Assembly: GCA_900540085.1 (NCBI GenBank)
Contig: UQEU01000003.1
Span: 139,454 to 203,453, forward strand
Direction of reading: 5' to 3'
DNA length: 64,000 bases
Origin: an uncultured Eubacteriales bacterium
GTDB lineage: Bacteria; Bacillota; Clostridia; Oscillospirales; Acutalibacteraceae
In this document: positions 48,631 through 57,924 of the stretch, piece by piece
Layout of the letters: each line of letters starts with the position of its first letter
Numbering within the stretch: the first letter of the stretch is position 1
The notes under the pieces: generated by a model
Told to the model about the DNA's origin: nothing
Seen by the model: the letters and a program-made list of their open reading frames with translations, nothing else
Database searches by the model: none
Made by a program: the position numbers and the translations under genes

Positions 48631-50127
48631 TTGAACAACAGGCAAATCAAAACTGCTCTTGAATTTTTTGTGGATGGTGTTACTTCATTTATAAGCACGA
48701 TAATAAGTTTTTTGTTGGTAAATTATATCCATAAACTTCCACCGTGCGACATATACGATATTTTAGGCTTTGTTCTGATATCAATAATTAACTTTTGCTT
48801 TGTTTTCTTTTGCTTTTATAAACCTCTCGACACGACACAAAGAAACCGTGTCATTGAAATTTTCAATATTTTAATGAACAACTCTGTTTATATGGCAGGT
48901 ATGGCTCTTATGCTGATTGTTTCAAAAAATGCTTTTAGAGAGTCACGCTATCTTTTAGTTTCTATATTTGCAATAAATATATTTTTAAACTGTATAAGCA
49001 GATACTTTTTGAAAAAGCAACTTTTCCGAACATATTCAAAAAGCAAATATACTGTAAAAACGGCGATTTTGTGCGATTGTGAAAGTGCAGAACAATTTTT
49101 GACCGAGTTTAACAAATCAATTTCTTCCTCGGTTAAAGGTTTGTTTGTTTTTGGTGCCGTAGAAGATGAAAACGGAGAATACTGTGTTGCACAGGAAAGC
49201 AATCTTGAGTTTTCAAAAAACGGCGTTGCCGTTGCAGTAAAAAAAGGTTTAAAACAAATTTGCGGATATAAAATTTCAGGCAATGAAAACACAATAGTTG
49301 ATTGGGCAAGAAAAGAGCCTGTTGACTCGGTTTACATCATTTCAAACAACTACAAGACAAACAACAAAGATTTGATAAATGATCTCGAAAGTATGGGCAT
49401 AACCGTAAGCGTAAACATTTCTTCACTTGAAGAAATAATCAACGACACAGATTATAAAAATCTGAACTGTACAATATCTTACGGACACCCTATGGCAACA
49501 TTTTCACCGATTATTCAAAACTACAAATCTCTTGTTATAAAACGGGTTTTCGACATATTTGCTTCGTTTTTAGGTTGTCTTCTTTCCCTGCCGATTATTT
49601 TAATCGTCGCAATACCGCTGAAACTTGAGTCCAAAGGTACTTTGTTCTTCAAACAAAACAGAGTCGGTAAAAACGGCAGAATTTTTAAAATGTACAAACT
49701 TCGTTCTATGTACAATGACGCAGAAAAACGCAAAGCCGAACTCATGGAAAACAATCAAATGAACGGCTTAATGTTCAAAATGGACAATGACCCGAGAATT
49801 ACAAAAGTCGGAAAGTTCATACGAAAAACAAGCATAGACGAACTGCCTCAATTTTTCAATGTCCTTAAAGGCGATATGAGTCTTGTAGGTACACGACCTC
49901 CTACTGTTGATGAATTTGAACAGTATGAAAATCATCATAAACGCAGACTTTCAATGCGTCCGGGAATTACGGGTATGTGGCAGACAAGCGGCAGAAGCAA
50001 TATCAAAGATTTTGAAAAAATCGTTGAACTTGACTTGCAATACATAGATAATTGGTCATTGGGACTTGATGTCAAACTTTTGCTTAAAACAGTAGGCGTC
50101 GTTTTCAGAAAAGACGGTGCCGAATAG
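48631..50127 (+). CDS. Polyprenyl-phosphate sugar-1-phosphate transferase (initiating glycosyltransferase)
   Basis: This 498-aa enzyme starts the repeat unit by placing a sugar phosphate on undecaprenyl phosphate. The N-terminal half has four TM helices (within 10-130) and a Rossmann-like CoA-binding-type domain (about 140-290). The C-terminal bacterial sugar transferase domain has VIKRVFDIFASFLG, KMYKLRSM, RKTSIDELPQFFNVLKGDMS and GTRPP, the catalytic core of the WbaP/EpsL group. It starts at TTG with AAGGA 9 nt upstream. The sugar cannot be told from sequence. A terminator follows. Confidence 0.92.
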   Translation: MNNRQIKTALEFFVDGVTSFISTIISFLLVNYIHKLPPCDIYDILGFVLISIINFCFVFFCFYKPLDTTQRNRVIEIFNILMNNSVYMAGMALMLIVSKNAFRESRYLLVSIFAINIFLNCISRYFLKKQLFRTYSKSKYTVKTAILCDCESAEQFLTEFNKSISSSVKGLFVFGAVEDENGEYCVAQESNLEFSKNGVAVAVKKGLKQICGYKISGNENTIVDWARKEPVDSVYIISNNYKTNNKDLINDLESMGITVSVNISSLEEIINDTDYKNLNCTISYGHPMATFSPIIQNYKSLVIKRVFDIFASFLGCLLSLPIILIVAIPLKLESKGTLFFKQNRVGKNGRIFKMYKLRSMYNDAEKRKAELMENNQMNGLMFKMDNDPRITKVGKFIRKTSIDELPQFFNVLKGDMSLVGTRPPTVDEFEQYENHHKRRLSMRPGITGMWQTSGRSNIKDFEKIVELDLQYIDNWSLGLDVKLLLKTVGVVFRKDGAE

Positions 50128-50140
50128 CCGAATAAAATAA

Positions 50141-50176
50141 AAAAGCCTGTCAAAGTTTTGCTTTGACCGGGCTTTT
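50141..50176 (+). terminator. Intrinsic terminator within the exopolysaccharide locus
   Basis: AAAAGCCTGTCAAAG / CTTTGACCGGGCTTTT, a 14-15 bp stem with one mismatch region, followed by T-rich DNA. It separates the first three genes from the rest and implies partial readthrough or a second promoter. Confidence 0.7.
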
Positions 50177-50245
50177 GCCTTATTTTTCACTTTTAAAAAA
50201 TTCACTAAAAAACAATAAAAAAAACATATATAAAGAAGATACATT

Positions 50246-51364
50246 ATGAAAATTGCATTTTTAGGTCATAAATCCATACCCAGCCGACAAGGCGGAATTG
50301 AAATCGTTGTTGAAGAATTGGCGACAAGAATGGCAGAACTCGGAAACGATGTCACAGTTTACAACAGAAACAGTCATCACATCAACGGAAAAGAATTCGA
50401 CAGTGAAAAAATTGAAAACTATAAAGGCATTCATATGAAATATGCACCGACTGTCGATAAAAAAGGCCTTGCTGCAATGACATCGTCTTTTTTTGCTTCA
50501 GTTGCCGCCGCATTCGGAAAATACGATATTGTTCATTTTCACGCTGAAGGCCCCTGTGCTTCTATATGGCTGCCGAAAATGTTCGGTAAAAAATGTGTCG
50601 CAACAATTCACGGACTTGACCACCAAAGAGCAAAATGGGGAAAATTTGCAAGTGCATATATCTTATTCGGAGAAAAATGTGCAGCAAAATACGCCGACGA
50701 AATAATTGTTTTGAGTGAGAATGTAAAAAAATATTTTTTAGAAAAATATAACAGAGAAACCGTTTTCATTCCAAACGGTGTAAATAAACCTACCGTGCGA
50801 AATGCAAATATTATCAAAAACAAATATAATTTAGAAAAAAATGACTATATTCTTTTTTTGGGCAGACTTGTTCCTGAAAAAGGTCTTGAATATTTAATTA
50901 AAGCGTTTAAAAATGTCAAAACAGATAAAAAACTTGTAATTGCGGGCGGAAGTTCGGATACAAGTGAATTTGAACAGTATCTCAAAGAACTTGCAAAAGA
51001 TGACGACAGAATTGTTTTCACGGGTTTTGTTCAGGGCGAAGAATTGGACGAACTTTACAGCAACGCATATATTTATACGCTCCCGAGCGATTTGGAAGGT
51101 ATGCCTCTCAGTCTGCTTGAAGCTATGAGTTACGGAAACTGTTGTCTTGTTTCCGATATACCTGAATGTGCTGATGTAGTTGAAAATAAAGCTGTATTAT
51201 TCAAAAAATCAGATATAGCAGATTTAACACAAAAAATGCAATATCTGTGCGATAACGAAAGCGTTACAGACGAATATAAAAATAAATCGTCAGATTTTAT
51301 TTGCAGTAAATATAATTGGAACGATGTTGTAAATAAAACTGTTGAGTTGTATAAAGGTGAATAA
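50246..51364 (+). CDS. Glycosyltransferase family 4, DUF1972-type
   Basis: This 372-aa GT-B enzyme begins MKIAFLGHKSIPSRQGGIEI, the N-terminal signature of the DUF1972/RfaB subgroup. The C-terminal half holds FIPNGV, FLGRLVPEKGLEYLI and the nucleotide-sugar EX7E region SDLEGMPLSLLEAMSYG. These enzymes often add the second sugar, such as rhamnose, to the lipid-linked primer. It is first after the internal terminator. Confidence 0.9.
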   Translation: MKIAFLGHKSIPSRQGGIEIVVEELATRMAELGNDVTVYNRNSHHINGKEFDSEKIENYKGIHMKYAPTVDKKGLAAMTSSFFASVAAAFGKYDIVHFHAEGPCASIWLPKMFGKKCVATIHGLDHQRAKWGKFASAYILFGEKCAAKYADEIIVLSENVKKYFLEKYNRETVFIPNGVNKPTVRNANIIKNKYNLEKNDYILFLGRLVPEKGLEYLIKAFKNVKTDKKLVIAGGSSDTSEFEQYLKELAKDDDRIVFTGFVQGEELDELYSNAYIYTLPSDLEGMPLSLLEAMSYGNCCLVSDIPECADVVENKAVLFKKSDIADLTQKMQYLCDNESVTDEYKNKSSDFICSKYNWNDVVNKTVELYKGE

Positions 51365-51368
51365 ATAA

Positions 51369-52451
51369 ATGATTCGTGTACTACAATGTGTAAATGATAT
51401 GCATCGAGCAGGTTTAGAAACTATGCTCATGAATTACTATCGCAATATAGACAGAGATAAAATTCAATTTGACTTTTTAACACACAGACCACATAAAAGT
51501 GATTATGATGATGAAATATTAAGTCTTGGAGGAAAAGTTTATTATGCACCGAGACTTTATCCTCAGAACTATCCGAAATACTTTAAATGGATGAAACAAT
51601 TTTTTAAAGAACACCCTGAGTATCAGATAGTTCATTCACATATTGACGCTATGAGTTATTTGCCTTTGAAAGCGGCAAAATATTCAAATATTCCTATACG
51701 AATAGCGCATAGTCACAGTACATCTATCGACAAAGACTACAAATATTTGTTAAAGCAATTCTTTCGTATAAAAATCAATAATGTGGCAACAAACAGACTC
51801 GCTTGTGGTGATGAAGCAGGAAAATTTTTATTCAGAAATAATGATTTTAAAATTATACCAAATGCTGTTGATGCCTCAAAATTCTACTATGACGAAAAAA
51901 AACGATTAAAAAAACGCACTGAATTAGGTTTAAAAGATGAATTTGTGATTGGGCATATAGGAAGACTGTCCTACCCTAAAAATCATAAATTTTTGATTGA
52001 AATATTTAAAGAATTAACTAAAACAAATCAAAATGCAATTTTAATAATTGTGGGCGAAGGCGAAAAGGAACCTGAAATCAGAAAATATATTTCCGATTTA
52101 AAACTGACGAACAAAGTAAAACTTTTAGGAAACAGAAATGATGTTTCTGAATTATATCAAGTTTTTGATGTTTTTTTACTCCCCTCTTTGTTTGAAGGTG
52201 TACCATTAGTCGGAGTCGAAGCCCAATTTTCAGATTTACCCTGCATTTTTTCAGACAGAGTCCCGACAGAAGTAGTTTTCAGCGATAAAACGCATTTCAT
52301 AAGCTTAAATAAATCTGCTGATGAATGGGCAAACCAAATACTTAAAATTGATATTACAGGCCGAGACTCTAAACGCCCTGTTTTAACAAATTCACATTAT
52401 AATATTCAAATAGCACATAAAGTATTAGAAGACTTTTATTTGAATTTATAA
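51369..52451 (+). CDS. Glycosyltransferase family 4 (EpsF-like)
   Basis: This 360-aa GT-B enzyme has VLQCVNDMHRAGLETMLMNYYR at the start (only part quoted as family resemblance), HSHIDAMSYLPL, IPNAVDASKF and the C-terminal LPSLFEGVPLVGVEAQ donor-binding region. It starts 4 nt after the previous stop. It resembles EpsF-type transferases of Bacillus and lactic acid bacteria. A 333-bp non-coding stretch follows. Confidence 0.88.
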   Translation: MIRVLQCVNDMHRAGLETMLMNYYRNIDRDKIQFDFLTHRPHKSDYDDEILSLGGKVYYAPRLYPQNYPKYFKWMKQFFKEHPEYQIVHSHIDAMSYLPLKAAKYSNIPIRIAHSHSTSIDKDYKYLLKQFFRIKINNVATNRLACGDEAGKFLFRNNDFKIIPNAVDASKFYYDEKKRLKKRTELGLKDEFVIGHIGRLSYPKNHKFLIEIFKELTKTNQNAILIIVGEGEKEPEIRKYISDLKLTNKVKLLGNRNDVSELYQVFDVFLLPSLFEGVPLVGVEAQFSDLPCIFSDRVPTEVVFSDKTHFISLNKSADEWANQILKIDITGRDSKRPVLTNSHYNIQIAHKVLEDFYLNL

Positions 52452-52784
52452 TAATGAAAATGTTTATGCAATAAAACATGAAATAATGTTAGAGTATTAC
52501 ACAAAAACATTCAAAAAATTTTTAAATAAATATAAACACAAATATGGGAATTACAAACAATATGTTAATATTCCATATTCGATGTAAGAAAAAAGAAAAA
52601 GGAATTATAACCGAAAAAATTATTCAGATTTACTTAAATTATCGTTATTGTCAGAGCAAGGTGAAATGTGGTTGAACGCAACTTTTTAATGGTAAAAAAC
52701 ATTTTACGGTAAATTATTAGATGGCAGTTTAGATTGAATGAAATTTGTCAACTAATTTCAATTCAATAATTAAAGGAGAATAAT
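52452..52784 (+). other. Gene-free stretch with a possible gene remnant
   Basis: No intact ORF is present. One frame (from 52453) stays open for about 45 codons (MLEYYTKTFKKFLNKYKHKY) to a stop, then continues open with NYSDLLKLSLLSEQGEMWLN to another stop, which looks like a decayed coding sequence of unknown family. An ATTAAAGGAGAA ribosome-binding site at the end belongs to the next gene. Confidence 0.35.
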
Positions 52785-53837
52785 ATGGATAAATGTAAAG
52801 TAACTGTTGTTGTCCCGATTTATAATGTCGAATCATATCTAAACAGATGTGTTGAAAGTATTGTAAATCAAACATACAAAAATCTTGAAATATTATTGAT
52901 TGATGACGGCTCGCCTGACAACTGCCCTCAAATGTGCGATGAATGGGCAGAAAAGGACTCCCGTATTAAAGTTATTCACAAGCAAAACGAAGGTCTTGGA
53001 ATGGCAAGAAATACAGGTATTGACAATGCAACGGGAGAATATATCTGTTTCATCGACAGCGATGACTATATGAATGAAAATTTAGTACAAAAATCAATGA
53101 ATATGATTACTGAAAATTCTTGTGATTTTGTTGTATATGGTTTTTGCGATGTAACAGAAAATGAACAATTTATTCGTAACCATATCCCATCACCGAGTAA
53201 AAAATTCTTGATTGATGAAGATATAAAAAACCTATTTGTAAAACACACTCTGGCAACAGAATATTATGACGGCGAAAAATGGACACTTTGGCTAAGTGCA
53301 TGGAATTGTATATATTCTATGAGTGTAATTAAAAGTATCAATTTCAAATTTGTATCTGAAAGAGAAATAATATCAGAAGATGTATATTCACTCTTAACGC
53401 TTTATCCTCACTTTAAAAAAGTCGGAATAATTTCCGATATGCTTTACTGTCACAGGGTAAATTCACAATCTATAACACACAAGTTCAGAAAAGACAGAAT
53501 AGCACAACTCGACAATTTATATGTAAAACTTATAGAACTGTGCAATGATTTAAATTATGACGAAGAAACAAAATGTTTAATGTCAAATCCGTATTTAAAC
53601 GGAATAATCGGAGCTTTAAAAATGATTGTCGATGAAAAATCTTTAAGTGAAAAAGAAAAAAAATCATTGTACAACAGTACTTTAAATAGTGACATATTTA
53701 AAAAAGCAGTAAATAAAGTGGATTTAAAGTCTGAAAATTTTTCAAGGCGCATACTTCTCACTTTATTTAAACTTCGTTTTAAAACTTTAAGTTACTTTTT
53801 GATAAAACACAGACAAGGTAAAAAGAAAATAATATAA
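52785..53837 (+). CDS. Glycosyltransferase family 2
   Basis: This 350-aa GT-A enzyme opens CKVTVVVPIYNVESYLNRCV, then LLIDDGSPDNCPQMCDEW, GLGMARNTGIDNATGEY and the metal-binding DSDDY motif. The C-terminal 130 residues are variable and Lys-rich, as usual for capsule transferases. AAAGGAGAATA precedes the ATG. The sugar it adds is unknown. Confidence 0.92.
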   Translation: MDKCKVTVVVPIYNVESYLNRCVESIVNQTYKNLEILLIDDGSPDNCPQMCDEWAEKDSRIKVIHKQNEGLGMARNTGIDNATGEYICFIDSDDYMNENLVQKSMNMITENSCDFVVYGFCDVTENEQFIRNHIPSPSKKFLIDEDIKNLFVKHTLATEYYDGEKWTLWLSAWNCIYSMSVIKSINFKFVSEREIISEDVYSLLTLYPHFKKVGIISDMLYCHRVNSQSITHKFRKDRIAQLDNLYVKLIELCNDLNYDEETKCLMSNPYLNGIIGALKMIVDEKSLSEKEKKSLYNSTLNSDIFKKAVNKVDLKSENFSRRILLTLFKLRFKTLSYFLIKHRQGKKKII

Positions 53838-53863
53838 CTTTAATTGTAATACAGGTAATAACA

Positions 53864-54595
53864 ATGTTTTCAAGCTTAATAAAAAAAATTATATATAAGG
53901 AAAAAGCAACATCTGAATCATACATAAACTATTTGCGAAATAAAGGAATGAAAATAGGCAAAGACTGTACTATTTACGCACCTGCCAATACCATTATTGA
54001 TGAACAATATCCATGGATGATTAGTATCGGCAACAATGTAAAAATTACACAAGGCGTAATTCTTTTAACACACGATTACAGTTGGTCTGTTTTAAAACAT
54101 GTAAGTTTTGACGGTCAAAAAGGTGCTATTTTAGGTGCAGCAGGCAAAATTGAAATAGGAAACAATGTTTTTATCGGTATGAATTCCATAGTACTAAGAG
54201 GAATAAAAATTGAAGACAATGTTATTATCGGTGCAGGAAGTGTCGTTGTAAAAGACTGCGAAAGCGGATGGGTTTATGCAGGAAATCCTGCAAAGAAAAT
54301 TTCAACCGTTGAAGAGTTTTATAAAAAACGAATGGAATTGCAAATCAGTGAAGCAAAAACATTGGCAACAACATACTATGAAAGATTTAAAAAAATGCCT
54401 CCGAAAGAAATTTTTCACGAATATTTTATGTTGTTTGAAAATGATATTCCCGAAAACGAGACTTTCAATAAAAAAATGCATTTATGCGGCAACTTTGAAG
54501 ACAGTTGTAACTATATGAAAAGCAATACACCAAAATTTAGAAATTACGATGAATTTTTAAATTTTTGTTTTGACCAAACTGAAAAACAGGAGTGA
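53864..54595 (+). CDS. Left-handed beta-helix O-acetyltransferase
   Basis: This 243-aa protein has hexapeptide repeats (for example IGKDCTIYAPANT, IGNNVKITQGVILLTHDYSW, IGNNVFIGMNSIVLRGIKI, NVIIGAGSVVVKDC) and the trailing YAGNPAKKIS typical of the maltose/capsule acetyltransferase group; the catalytic His is in LLTHDY. A C-terminal extension of about 90 residues (from 153) is helical and unusual in length. It overlaps the next reading start closely. It likely acetylates a sugar of the repeat unit. Confidence 0.87.
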   Translation: MFSSLIKKIIYKEKATSESYINYLRNKGMKIGKDCTIYAPANTIIDEQYPWMISIGNNVKITQGVILLTHDYSWSVLKHVSFDGQKGAILGAAGKIEIGNNVFIGMNSIVLRGIKIEDNVIIGAGSVVVKDCESGWVYAGNPAKKISTVEEFYKKRMELQISEAKTLATTYYERFKKMPPKEIFHEYFMLFENDIPENETFNKKMHLCGNFEDSCNYMKSNTPKFRNYDEFLNFCFDQTEKQE

Positions 54596-54600
54596 ATTTA

Positions 54601-55722
54601 GTGAAAAAAGTATGTATTCTGTCAATGCAAAGAGTTCAAAACTTCGGTTCTCTTCTACAAAGCTATTCTTTGAAAAAAGTTTTGGAAGAAATTGGTTGTG
54701 AAGTACATTTTATAGATATTGAAAAAAATGAACAAGACAACTGCTTAACTGAAAATAAATCAGTCCGTTTTGATAAAGAGCAAGAAATGAGCAATAATCT
54801 TTTATCAAAATTTAAAAAAATCGACAGGTACATTATCAATAGAATTTCAAATAAATATTTTGTAAATCAACAAGATAAAATGTTTGAAAATTTCAGAACA
54901 AACGAATTGTCAATTAAAGATACTGACAACGACCAAAAATATGATTTGTGCGTTATAGGAAGCGATGAAGTATTTAACTGTATGTCCCCTACTCCTTGGG
55001 GGTTCACAAGTCAGTTGTTTGGAAATGTAAAACAAGCCGATAAAGTTATTACTTATGCCGCATCTTGCGGTTCTACAAAATATTCTGACATCAATTCAGA
55101 AATGGCAAATATCATTAAAAACGCTTTTAACAATGTTTCGGCTTTTTCTTCAAGAGATGAAAACACGACGAATTTTATTAAAAACTTAACAGACAAGCCC
55201 GTAGAACAACATTTTGACCCTGTGTGGATAGGTGATTTCAGCGAAGAAATCAGCAAAACACAAATATCAATAAAATTGCCTAAAAACTACTGCATAGTTT
55301 ATTCTTATTACAACAGAATTTATGACAAAAAAGAAATACAGTCTATTTTAAACTTTTGCAAAAGTAAAAAACTCACTCCGATTGCATTGGGTGCGCCTCA
55401 AAAATGGATAAAGCGTTTCTACACAGTATCACCGTTTGAAATGATAAAAATATTTCAAAATGCCGATTTCATTGTTACCGATACTTTTCACGGTACAATT
55501 TTTTCTGAAAAGTTTAACGGCCGCTATGCAGTTCTGTTCAGAGAAAGCAATAAAAACAAGTTAAGCGACTTGGTAAATAAAATCAACGCACAAAACCATT
55601 TAATAGACGATTTTAAAAATATCAGTAAAGTTTACAATGCTTTTAATGACAGAAACGATGTCTTAGAATTACAGCAAAAAGCAAAACAGCAAAGTGTAAA
55701 TTACTTAAAAAAATACTGTTAA
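54601..55722 (+). CDS. Polysaccharide pyruvyl transferase family protein
   Basis: This 373-aa GT-B-like enzyme transfers pyruvate from PEP to make a ketal on a sugar. Family marks are QNFGSLLQSYSLKKVL at the N-terminus, LCVIGSDEVFN, TYAASCGS and TDTFHGTIFSEKF near the C-terminus. GGAG lies 8 nt before the GTG at 54601, preferable to the in-frame GTG at 54592 inside the preceding gene. With the FrhB-type protein at the end of the locus it forms a frequently seen partnership. Confidence 0.88.
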   Translation: MKKVCILSMQRVQNFGSLLQSYSLKKVLEEIGCEVHFIDIEKNEQDNCLTENKSVRFDKEQEMSNNLLSKFKKIDRYIINRISNKYFVNQQDKMFENFRTNELSIKDTDNDQKYDLCVIGSDEVFNCMSPTPWGFTSQLFGNVKQADKVITYAASCGSTKYSDINSEMANIIKNAFNNVSAFSSRDENTTNFIKNLTDKPVEQHFDPVWIGDFSEEISKTQISIKLPKNYCIVYSYYNRIYDKKEIQSILNFCKSKKLTPIALGAPQKWIKRFYTVSPFEMIKIFQNADFIVTDTFHGTIFSEKFNGRYAVLFRESNKNKLSDLVNKINAQNHLIDDFKNISKVYNAFNDRNDVLELQQKAKQQSVNYLKKYC

Positions 55723-55757
55723 AAATAAAAAATTTACTTCAAACGGAGATAAATAAT

Positions 55758-56693
55758 ATGTCATTAAAACATAAAATTAAAGAATTACTTCCCGATAGAT
55801 TTTTGTGTTTCTATCGTGTATTGCAATTATTGCCAAGTTACATTAAAAGTATAGGAATCAACAAAAAACAAAACTACAAAGAAATTCAATTTTATACTGA
55901 CAAAGAAACGGTAGATGAAATTGTTTACAACAAAAAATCTTTAAGCAGATTTGGCGACGGTGAATTAATATGGATGAACGGTGGAAAACTCGACTCTTTC
56001 CAACAGTATTCTGATGAATTTGCCGAAGATTTAAGAAAAGCTTTTCAAAATAAAAACAAAAATCTTTTAATAGGAATACCTATTGGTATCTTTGATTCAA
56101 AATATTGTAATATCAGAGTGAAAATGCACTGGGCTATAATAAAATCGGAGTTTTATTCAAGACTTATTAAGTTTATTGATTTTAACAAAAAATACAGTAA
56201 CGCAAGCATAACAAGACCATACATAGACTACACCAACTACGATTACAGTACAGAAGCATTTAAAAATTTAAAACGAATTTGGGACAACAAAAAGGTAGTT
56301 TTTGTAGAAGGCGAAAAGACAAAATTAGGACTCGGAAACGATTTGTTTGACAATGCTAAAGAAATAAAAAGAATCATTTGTCCTGCAATGAATGCTTACG
56401 AAAAATTAGATGAAATAGAAAAATCAATTAAAAAAAATGTACAAAAAACAGATTTAATATTAACTGCCTTAGGTCCTACCGCATCTATTCTTGCTTCGGA
56501 TATGTGTAATGAGGGCTATCAAATTGTAGATATAGGTCATATTGATATAGAATACTATTGGTACTTAAATCACTCTATTTTAAGAGATAAAGTACCGGGA
56601 AAATATGTAAACGAAAGTGGCAAAAAAGACTGTTCAAATATTTATGATAATGACAGTTCATATCTGAATTCAATAATCGACAAAATCATTTAA
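55758..56693 (+). CDS. GT-D fold glycosyltransferase (DUF1792 / SP_1767 family)
   Basis: This 311-aa protein carries SLSRFGDGELIWM near residue 62 and the C-terminal ALGPTASILASDM and VDIGHIDIEYYWYL, the hallmarks of DUF1792, a metal-dependent glycosyltransferase with its own GT-D fold, first known from streptococcal Fap1 glycosylation. In capsule loci it adds a hexose to the growing unit. AACGGAGAT precedes the ATG. Confidence 0.85.
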   Translation: MSLKHKIKELLPDRFLCFYRVLQLLPSYIKSIGINKKQNYKEIQFYTDKETVDEIVYNKKSLSRFGDGELIWMNGGKLDSFQQYSDEFAEDLRKAFQNKNKNLLIGIPIGIFDSKYCNIRVKMHWAIIKSEFYSRLIKFIDFNKKYSNASITRPYIDYTNYDYSTEAFKNLKRIWDNKKVVFVEGEKTKLGLGNDLFDNAKEIKRIICPAMNAYEKLDEIEKSIKKNVQKTDLILTALGPTASILASDMCNEGYQIVDIGHIDIEYYWYLNHSILRDKVPGKYVNESGKKDCSNIYDNDSSYLNSIIDKII

Positions 56694-56715
56694 TTATGTA
56701 TTGAAAGGAAAACAA

Positions 56716-57924
56716 ATGAAAATAAAAATATATATTTCTGATATTGTCATGGTATTGTTTTTTCATATAAGCTTTATAAGTATGCCATACATACAATCAT
56801 ATAATTTGTTAAAATATGCAGTTGCAGCAATTACAGCAGTTTTTTTATTGCCGAAGTTCAAACTTTTTTTCAGGAAAAAATACAAAGCGGTAAATATTTC
56901 TCTGCTTGTATTTTTGGCTGTTATTATAATTACGAGTTATATCAATAAAAATGCAATATCAAGTCGTAATGTATTTTTAGCATCAATTATATACTGTATC
57001 ATTATTTTAGAAGGATTTTTACTTTTCCAATATTATGAATACAGGGAAAAAACAAATCATCTTTTTAAAATCATTTTTTATCTTTTATTGTTTTATGTCA
57101 TCATAACCGATATGCTGATTTTCTTGAAACCGGGATTGTTCATGCAACACGAAGGATACTACTTTATAGGCAATAAATTTACCGTTGCCTACGCACATAT
57201 ATTCCTTACAATTTTATATTGGCTTCTTAAATCAAACAGAAATTCAAAACTTTCATTAGAAAACAAACTTTCTCTTTTCTTAATGTTTTGTTTAACAATA
57301 TTTATTTCTATATACATTAATTCAGGTTCCGGAATAGTTGCGTCTGTATTTTTGATATTGCTTATGTGTTTCAAGGAAAATATGAAAAAACTAATGTCAA
57401 ATCCAATTACGCCCATTGCGTCAATTTTGGTTTCCTGCTCTTTCTTTTTCCTTTTCGGCTCAATACTCGGCACTTCCATAATGAGATTTATAGTTGTAAA
57501 TGTCTTGGGAAAAGACCCGACTTTAACAGGCAGAATGATTATTTACAGCAATGTTGCCGATATTTTACCGGGACACATTTTTACAGGATACGGACACGGA
57601 AGTACATTTGAAGTTTGTATGGAATTAATCGGCGCTCCAAATACACAAAACGGCTTGATGGAAATACTGACACAATATGGTATTTTCGGTGTAATATCAT
57701 TTTTTGTTTTAATATATATGTGTTTTAAAAACCACAAGATTTCAAATATAAACGCTGCATTTCCGCTTGTGGCGATGTTATACATATATATATTATTGGC
57801 ATCAATAGAAGTTACACTCAGCCAAAACTTCATTTTAGTTTTAGGCCTCGTTATTTTATTGTTTTATAACAATGGAAAAAATAAAACATCTCATCAGGAG
57901 AATTGCAATGCAAGAACTAATTAG
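56716..57924 (+). CDS. Wzy-type polysaccharide polymerase
   Basis: This 402-aa membrane protein has about ten hydrophobic segments and a large loop after NVLGKDPTLTGRMIIY, with GYGHGSTFEV and NTQNGLMEILTQYG, the O-antigen ligase/polymerase pattern. It would join lipid-linked repeat units on the outside of the membrane. The start at 56716 follows GAAAGGAAAA; an upstream TTG at 56701 lies in the site itself. It overlaps the next gene by 17 nt. Confidence 0.85.
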   Translation: MKIKIYISDIVMVLFFHISFISMPYIQSYNLLKYAVAAITAVFLLPKFKLFFRKKYKAVNISLLVFLAVIIITSYINKNAISSRNVFLASIIYCIIILEGFLLFQYYEYREKTNHLFKIIFYLLLFYVIITDMLIFLKPGLFMQHEGYYFIGNKFTVAYAHIFLTILYWLLKSNRNSKLSLENKLSLFLMFCLTIFISIYINSGSGIVASVFLILLMCFKENMKKLMSNPITPIASILVSCSFFFLFGSILGTSIMRFIVVNVLGKDPTLTGRMIIYSNVADILPGHIFTGYGHGSTFEVCMELIGAPNTQNGLMEILTQYGIFGVISFFVLIYMCFKNHKISNINAAFPLVAMLYIYILLASIEVTLSQNFILVLGLVILLFYNNGKNKTSHQENCNARTN

